Positions 60,639 to 64,000 of a stretch of DNA of 64,000 bases are shown here, in pieces. This stretch comes from Parabacteroides sp. (GTDB lineage: Bacteria; Bacteroidota; Bacteroidia; Bacteroidales; Tannerellaceae): the NCBI GenBank assembly GCA_019417325.1, contig DXVO01000030.1, positions 186,001 to 250,000 on the forward strand, in the 5' to 3' direction. Numbering within the stretch: position 1 is the stretch's first letter; each line of letters begins with the position of its first letter. The notes under the pieces are model-generated. The model saw only the letters and a list, made by a program, of their open reading frames with translations, ran no database searches and was not told the origin of the DNA. The translations under genes and the position numbers were made by a program.

Positions 60639-61778
60639 TTAGCTCATTCTATTTTTATAGTCTTCGTAACCGAATGTACGGTACATGACTAATTCATTCT
60701 TTTGATTCCACAAAGCAAGCGACGGATGAGGGATTCCATTAAACATATTTGTTTTCACAATCGTATAATGAATCATATCTTCAAATATCAGCTTGTCGCC
60801 CACCTTGAGCGGTTCTTCAAACGACCAGTCTCCCATATAATCGCCACTCAGGCAACTGTTTCCACCGATACGATAAGTCGGCTTTCCCTCCTGCGGTTCG
60901 ATTGCATTCCGGATAACCGGCTTATAGGGCATTTCCAGGCAATCCGGCATATGGCAGGTAAAAGAGGCGTCGATAATAGCCGTCTTTATTCCATGGTTCT
61001 CTACAATATCGACAACGGTAGTCAGCAAGAATCCGGTCTGCCAGGCAAACGCACTGCCCGGTTCCATTATTATTTCCAAATTGGGATATTTGGCTTTGAA
61101 GGATTGCAACAAAGAAATAAGATGCCCGGTATCGTACCCTTCCCGTGTCATTAAATGGCCGCCTCCCATATTCAACCATTTGATATGGGGCAGGAACCGG
61201 CCGAAACGTTTTTCCACTTCAGCCAGCGTTTTCTCCAAATCATAAGACGTAGACTCGCATAACGTATGGAAATGAAGGCCTTCAATACCTTCCGGCAATG
61301 TATCTCCGAGCAAATCACTGATGACTCCCATCCTTGAACCCGGGGCACACGGATTATATAAATCCGTCTCTACATCCGAATATTCAGGATTGATCCGCAA
61401 ACCGCACGACACCCGGTTACCGTCCGCCTGTACCATCGGATAAAACCGTTCAAACTGCGATAACGAATTAAACGTCACATGACTGCTATATTTTAATATA
61501 AGCGGAAAATCGGCTTCGGTATATGCCGGCGAATAAGTATGTGCCGGACTGCCCATTTCCTCATAAGCAAGCTGTGCCTCATATTTGGAACTGGCGGTAG
61601 AATACGGGATATATTCGCGTACAATCGGGAAAGCCTTCCACATGGCAAATGCCTTAAATGCTAATATGATATTAACACCTGCACGTTCCTTTACATTTTT
61701 AATAAGCGAAAGGTTCCGGCGAAGTAAGTCCTCCTGCATCACATAGCAGGGAGATGGGATTGCATTAAAATCTATCAT
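60639..61778 (-). CDS. nspC: carboxynorspermidine decarboxylase
   Basis: A 379-residue PLP enzyme that makes norspermidine or spermidine from the carboxylated form, the last step of the alternative polyamine pathway. The PLP Lys42 is in IILAFKAFAMW; FHTLCESTSYDLEKTLAEVE and KWLNMGGGHLMTREGYD give the phosphate-binding Gly-rich loop. The C-terminal GNSCLSGDYMGDWSFEEPLK contains the active-site Cys-Asp region. The start is ATG at 61778. The partner dehydrogenase (CANSDH) is not in the window. It is the first gene of the nspC-ftsY-rimO series. Confidence 0.94.
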   Translation of the reverse strand: MIDFNAIPSPCYVMQEDLLRRNLSLIKNVKERAGVNIILAFKAFAMWKAFPIVREYIPYSTASSKYEAQLAYEEMGSPAHTYSPAYTEADFPLILKYSSHVTFNSLSQFERFYPMVQADGNRVSCGLRINPEYSDVETDLYNPCAPGSRMGVISDLLGDTLPEGIEGLHFHTLCESTSYDLEKTLAEVEKRFGRFLPHIKWLNMGGGHLMTREGYDTGHLISLLQSFKAKYPNLEIIMEPGSAFAWQTGFLLTTVVDIVENHGIKTAIIDASFTCHMPDCLEMPYKPVIRNAIEPQEGKPTYRIGGNSCLSGDYMGDWSFEEPLKVGDKLIFEDMIHYTIVKTNMFNGIPHPSLALWNQKNELVMYRTFGYEDYKNRMS

Positions 61779-61880
61779 TCAGTCTACTTTGTTTCGGATT
61801 TTGAAATGCAAAGGTAATCAATAAAACCGAAAGTCAGAGCAGAACAAGCAATAAGACGGACGAATCGCAAAAAGTAACCG

Positions 61881-62921
61881 TTATTTGTTCCATACTATTT
61901 TAATGCGTTTGTTCATTGGCTTTTCAAAATAATAATATGAAAGCAGGCTCAATAAGACAGTGGTACAGAAAAGCACCGGGACAGAGATGTACCAGGCTAT
62001 ATGGATACTACTCCCTTTTTGCCATTCGGCATAAGACAACAAGATAAACAGGTGAATCAGGTAGAAACTGTAACTGATTTCTCCGCCAATCACCAACAAA
62101 CGATTAGACAAAATACGAGACAAAATGCCTTTTTGCAAGGCAAAACTAACCAGAACCAATGCTACGGGCAACCAGTAGTAGCAAGAATACCGGTACACTT
62201 TAGGTACTTCGGCCGCATAGAAATAAAATGCCAAAAACAGGATTACAGATACAACTTCGAGTATGCTCCCTTGCCGGGATGTTATATTTTTGTTCTTTAG
62301 ATATTTATATAACCTGAAAAGTAATATCCCTACAATAAAATCAGGCAATCGGGTAATCGGATTAACGTACCAATATTCCTTTATATAGTTCTCGGGAGTG
62401 AAACACATTCCGACAAGAACCAATAGGGCAGCAATTACAAAAAAGCAGGTCAAATGTTTATAATTCTTTGTGATGGGGATAAAGAATGGGAAACAGAGGT
62501 AGAAAAGCTGTTCACAACACAAACTCCACGAAGGACTGTTGAATGAGAAAAAATAGTCTGCTTGGGGTATATAGGCATTTGTCAATGTAAACGAGGCAAA
62601 AAAATGCTTGCACCAATCCAGTGCGTCCGATGCAATCACATAATTTCCTAATGCGGCGGCAATAAACAACGTCAGCCAGTGCAAAGGATAAATACGTGCA
62701 AAACGTGCCACCCAAAATGTACGCTTGGAAATTCTGTTTTCCTCAAATTTTTCCTGGTAATTATAGGCTATAATAAAACCGCTCAGTATGAAAAAGAAAC
62801 TAACCCCAACAAATCCTTCTTTAAAGAAATGGGTACTGAAGAAATTGTCAATGACATAACAATGTGCTCCAAAAACCATCAATGCAAATAGAAATCGCAA
62901 TGATGTCAAAGTGTTAATCAT
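61881..62921 (-). CDS. acyltransferase 3 family membrane protein
   Basis: A 346-residue protein with about ten membrane helices. The N-terminal motif INTLTSLRFLFALMVFGAHC carries the conserved RF and His of acyltransferase 3 (OafA-like) enzymes. FFFILSGFIIAYNYQEKF, FWVARFARIYPLHWLTLF and SPSWSLCCEQLFYLCFPFF match the family. Such enzymes add acetyl or other acyl groups to surface sugars. It lies 102 bases upstream of nspC on the same strand. The acceptor is not known. Confidence 0.92.
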   Translation of the reverse strand: MINTLTSLRFLFALMVFGAHCYVIDNFFSTHFFKEGFVGVSFFFILSGFIIAYNYQEKFEENRISKRTFWVARFARIYPLHWLTLFIAAALGNYVIASDALDWCKHFFASFTLTNAYIPQADYFFSFNSPSWSLCCEQLFYLCFPFFIPITKNYKHLTCFFVIAALLVLVGMCFTPENYIKEYWYVNPITRLPDFIVGILLFRLYKYLKNKNITSRQGSILEVVSVILFLAFYFYAAEVPKVYRYSCYYWLPVALVLVSFALQKGILSRILSNRLLVIGGEISYSFYLIHLFILLSYAEWQKGSSIHIAWYISVPVLFCTTVLLSLLSYYYFEKPMNKRIKIVWNK

Positions 62922-63094
62922 AATATCGATTTACGTTGTTATTTTTCACAAATGTACGAAAAGGGTTATGCTTTACAAATAAAGGGATAGATTGTATCTA
63001 ATAAAATTTATTTCTATCAAAAGAAATGTTTCTCCTACCGGAAGTATTTTTATTTTATACCCGTACCTATTTCAAAAACTACAGCAGAAAATCT

Positions 63095-63178
63095 GTTTTC
63101 GGCGTGGTCGAAAATATTTTCGGCCACGTCATTAATATTATTGAGGGCGTCGTGAATATTATTGACCACGCCGAAAAC
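63095..63178. repeat. 21-bp-period palindromic element enclosed by a 15-bp inverted repeat
   Basis: GTTTTCGGCGTGGTC at 63095-63109 and GACCACGCCGAAAAC at 63164-63178 are perfect inverted repeats. Between them three AATATT cores lie at 63113, 63134 and 63155, exactly 21 bases apart, separated by GC-rich blocks such as CGGCCACGTC and GGGCGTCGTG that are partly complementary to each other. The left 26 bases (from 63103) are almost a palindrome around AAAATATTTT. Confidence 0.85.
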
Positions 63179-63189
63179 AAATTAGTACG

Positions 63190-63241
63190 GGAAAAAAAAA
63201 TAAAAATCCCCCGATGCAAATCTGAATACATCGGAGGATTT
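63190..63241 (-). terminator. rho-independent terminator of the FtsX-type gene
   Basis: Read on the minus strand, AAATCCTCCGATG pairs with CATCGGGGGATTT (plus-strand 63204-63216 and 63229-63241; one mismatch). TTATTTTTTTTTC follows to 63190. It begins 24 bases after the stop of the permease gene. Confidence 0.9.
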
Positions 63242-63264
63242 CTATTTATAATCTGTATCCCTAA

Positions 63265-64000
63265 TTATTCCAGCTTAATGCTTTTAACCGGATTCTCATT
63301 GGCTGCATGCCAGGAACGTAATACTACGCAAATAAATATAACGCAGAGTAAAACGATACCGGATGTGATAAAGATAAACGGATTCAAGGAAATCTTCTCT
63401 GCAAACTGTTCAAGCCATTTGGATGCTGCCATATAAGAGCCCAACAAGCCGATAACTGCCGAAGGTATGCTCAACCAAGCTATATTCCGTAAAAGAAGCC
63501 TGAAGACATCCGTAGCTGTTGCCCCGTTTACTTTACGGATGGCAATTTCTTTGCTCCGGCGCCGGATCTCGTCGGATACATACCCGATTAATCCCATCAA
63601 CGTGATAAGTAACATAAAGACTGCGGCAATGGCAACCGAACCACGAAAACGTTCGGTATCCCGATAGGATTCATGCAGGTAATCCCGATAAGATATCAGA
63701 ACAATATCTTCGTCCGGCAATAGTTCGCGCAAACGGTTTTCGAGAGAACTCCTTGAAGAGGGCGACATTTCCTGCAAACGTACTGTCAGGAATAAACTCC
63801 TCCATTCTTCCGGAATGCCATAAAGCATCACAGGTGTTTGCTCCGTAAAAAGCGAACCGACCACAAAATTATCCACAACACCAACAATCACTCCTGCATT
63901 TTGAAGATTCTTACTAACGTGTATCTTTTTACCTACAGGATCATCTTTCCAATGCATTTTTTCAACTAAACGCCGGTTTACCAATATAGGCTGCGGTTCC
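63265..64000 (-). CDS. FtsX/MacB-like ABC transporter permease, C-terminal fragment
   Basis: The frame is open to the right edge (it begins EPQPILVNRRLVEKMHWKDD), so the start lies beyond the window. The part seen holds the end of a MacB-type periplasmic domain (WKDDPVGKKIHVSKNLQNAG) and then the last three membrane helices (SVAIAAVFMLLITLMGLIGY, LSIPSAVIGLLGSYMAASKW, IFITSGIVLLCVIFICVVL). RRRSKEIAIRKVNGATATDV is the typical coupling segment. The gene ends WHAANENPVKSIKLE. Likely exports or handles lipoproteins or other envelope substrates; only part is visible. Confidence 0.88.
   Translation of the reverse strand, partial: EPQPILVNRRLVEKMHWKDDPVGKKIHVSKNLQNAGVIVGVVDNFVVGSLFTEQTPVMLYGIPEEWRSLFLTVRLQEMSPSSRSSLENRLRELLPDEDIVLISYRDYLHESYRDTERFRGSVAIAAVFMLLITLMGLIGYVSDEIRRRSKEIAIRKVNGATATDVFRLLLRNIAWLSIPSAVIGLLGSYMAASKWLEQFAEKISLNPFIFITSGIVLLCVIFICVVLRSWHAANENPVKSIKLE

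Larger units (their letters stand above)
62922..63264. other. 343-base non-coding region with a structured repeat element
   Basis: No gene. It holds the acyltransferase 5' leader on the right of 62921, the 21-bp-period element at 63095-63178 and a minus-strand terminator at 63190-63241. The remainder is AT-rich without clear signals. An open frame on the plus strand at 63026-63436 crosses these structures and lacks protein features. Confidence 0.7.

Noticed and set aside
63026..63436. 136-residue plus-strand frame over the structured element
   Set aside because: Runs across a terminator, an inverted-repeat element and the antisense of the FtsX gene; no protein features.
1..64000. rRNA, tRNA, riboswitch and insertion sequence signals
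   Set aside because: No convincing tRNA cloverleaf, rRNA block, known riboswitch motif, transposase or integrase gene was recognised by eye.

Overview
The window looks like a chromosome segment from a Bacteroidales gut commensal of the Bacteroides/Parabacteroides type. The main evidence is an ECF sigma/FecR pair with a SusC/SusD pair, a GH97 glycosidase, a complete hmuYRSTUV-type haem operon, type V (FimA/Mfa-like) fimbrial genes and a moxR-bat operon. The start regions lack Shine-Dalgarno sequences, and a few starts are preceded by the Bacteroidales -7 hexamer-like TAnnTTTG. Genus and species are inference; no rRNA or tRNA gene was seen.

Layout. 1-0.4 kb: tail of an MFS transporter. 0.5-10.3 kb: a glycan utilisation locus (ECF sigma factor, a reversed methyltransferase gene lying between sigma and anti-sigma, FecR, SusC with an STN signalling domain, SusD, retaining-type GH97), closed by a terminator. 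10.5-19.7 kb: small-molecule metabolism (Gfo/Idh/MocA oxidoreductase, exported Ntn hydrolase, DcaP-like porin, LacI regulator, long-chain polyol dehydrogenase, FucP-like sugar MFS, bile salt hydrolase-like enzyme). 19.7-25.4 kb, minus strand: lipocalin-like lipoprotein, flavin-reductase/PNPOx-like protein, an AraC-kinase-AraC regulatory set and a YhiM (DUF2776) membrane protein. 25.6-30.4 kb: a small unknown protein, a lone Na+-decarboxylase beta subunit with a small membrane partner, a double CDGSH protein, a small HTH protein and a DUF2007-Usp fusion. 30.5-31.4 kb: non-coding DNA rich in tandem palindromes. 31.4-40.5 kb: haem operon hmuYRSTUV. 40.8-46.2 kb: fimbrial operon (major subunit, Mfa2-like anchor, large tip-like protein) followed by an AraC regulator. 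46.3-62.9 kb, minus strand throughout: acyltransferase, nspC, ftsY, rimO, HU, a membrane-spanning HU-LysM protein, then moxR, DUF58, batA-E, a PAP2 phosphatase and a membrane protein. 63.3-64 kb: truncated FtsX/MacB-type permease.

How the genes work together. The sigma/FecR/SusC-STN trio is a trans-envelope sensing circuit for the SusCD-GH97 uptake system. The LacI gene diverges from the polyol dehydrogenase-permease genes, with three GAACG(T/A)TTGC repeats between them. The hmu genes encode a haemophore-like lipoprotein, a TonB receptor, a membrane-anchored CobN-like chelatase and an ExbB/ExbD-like motor module. The bat genes form one envelope-associated AAA+/VWA/TPR complex.

The least explained structures are non-coding: two arrays of a 22-bp repeat with a palindromic AAAACATATATGTTTT-type core (near 30.9 kb and 55.25 kb), a related 21-22-bp inverted-repeat cluster at about 30.98 kb, and a 21-bp-period element enclosed by a perfect 15-bp inverted repeat near 63.1 kb. 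The best protein candidates for new biology are the HU-TM-LysM protein and the fimbrial tip protein with an extra C-terminal alpha/beta domain.
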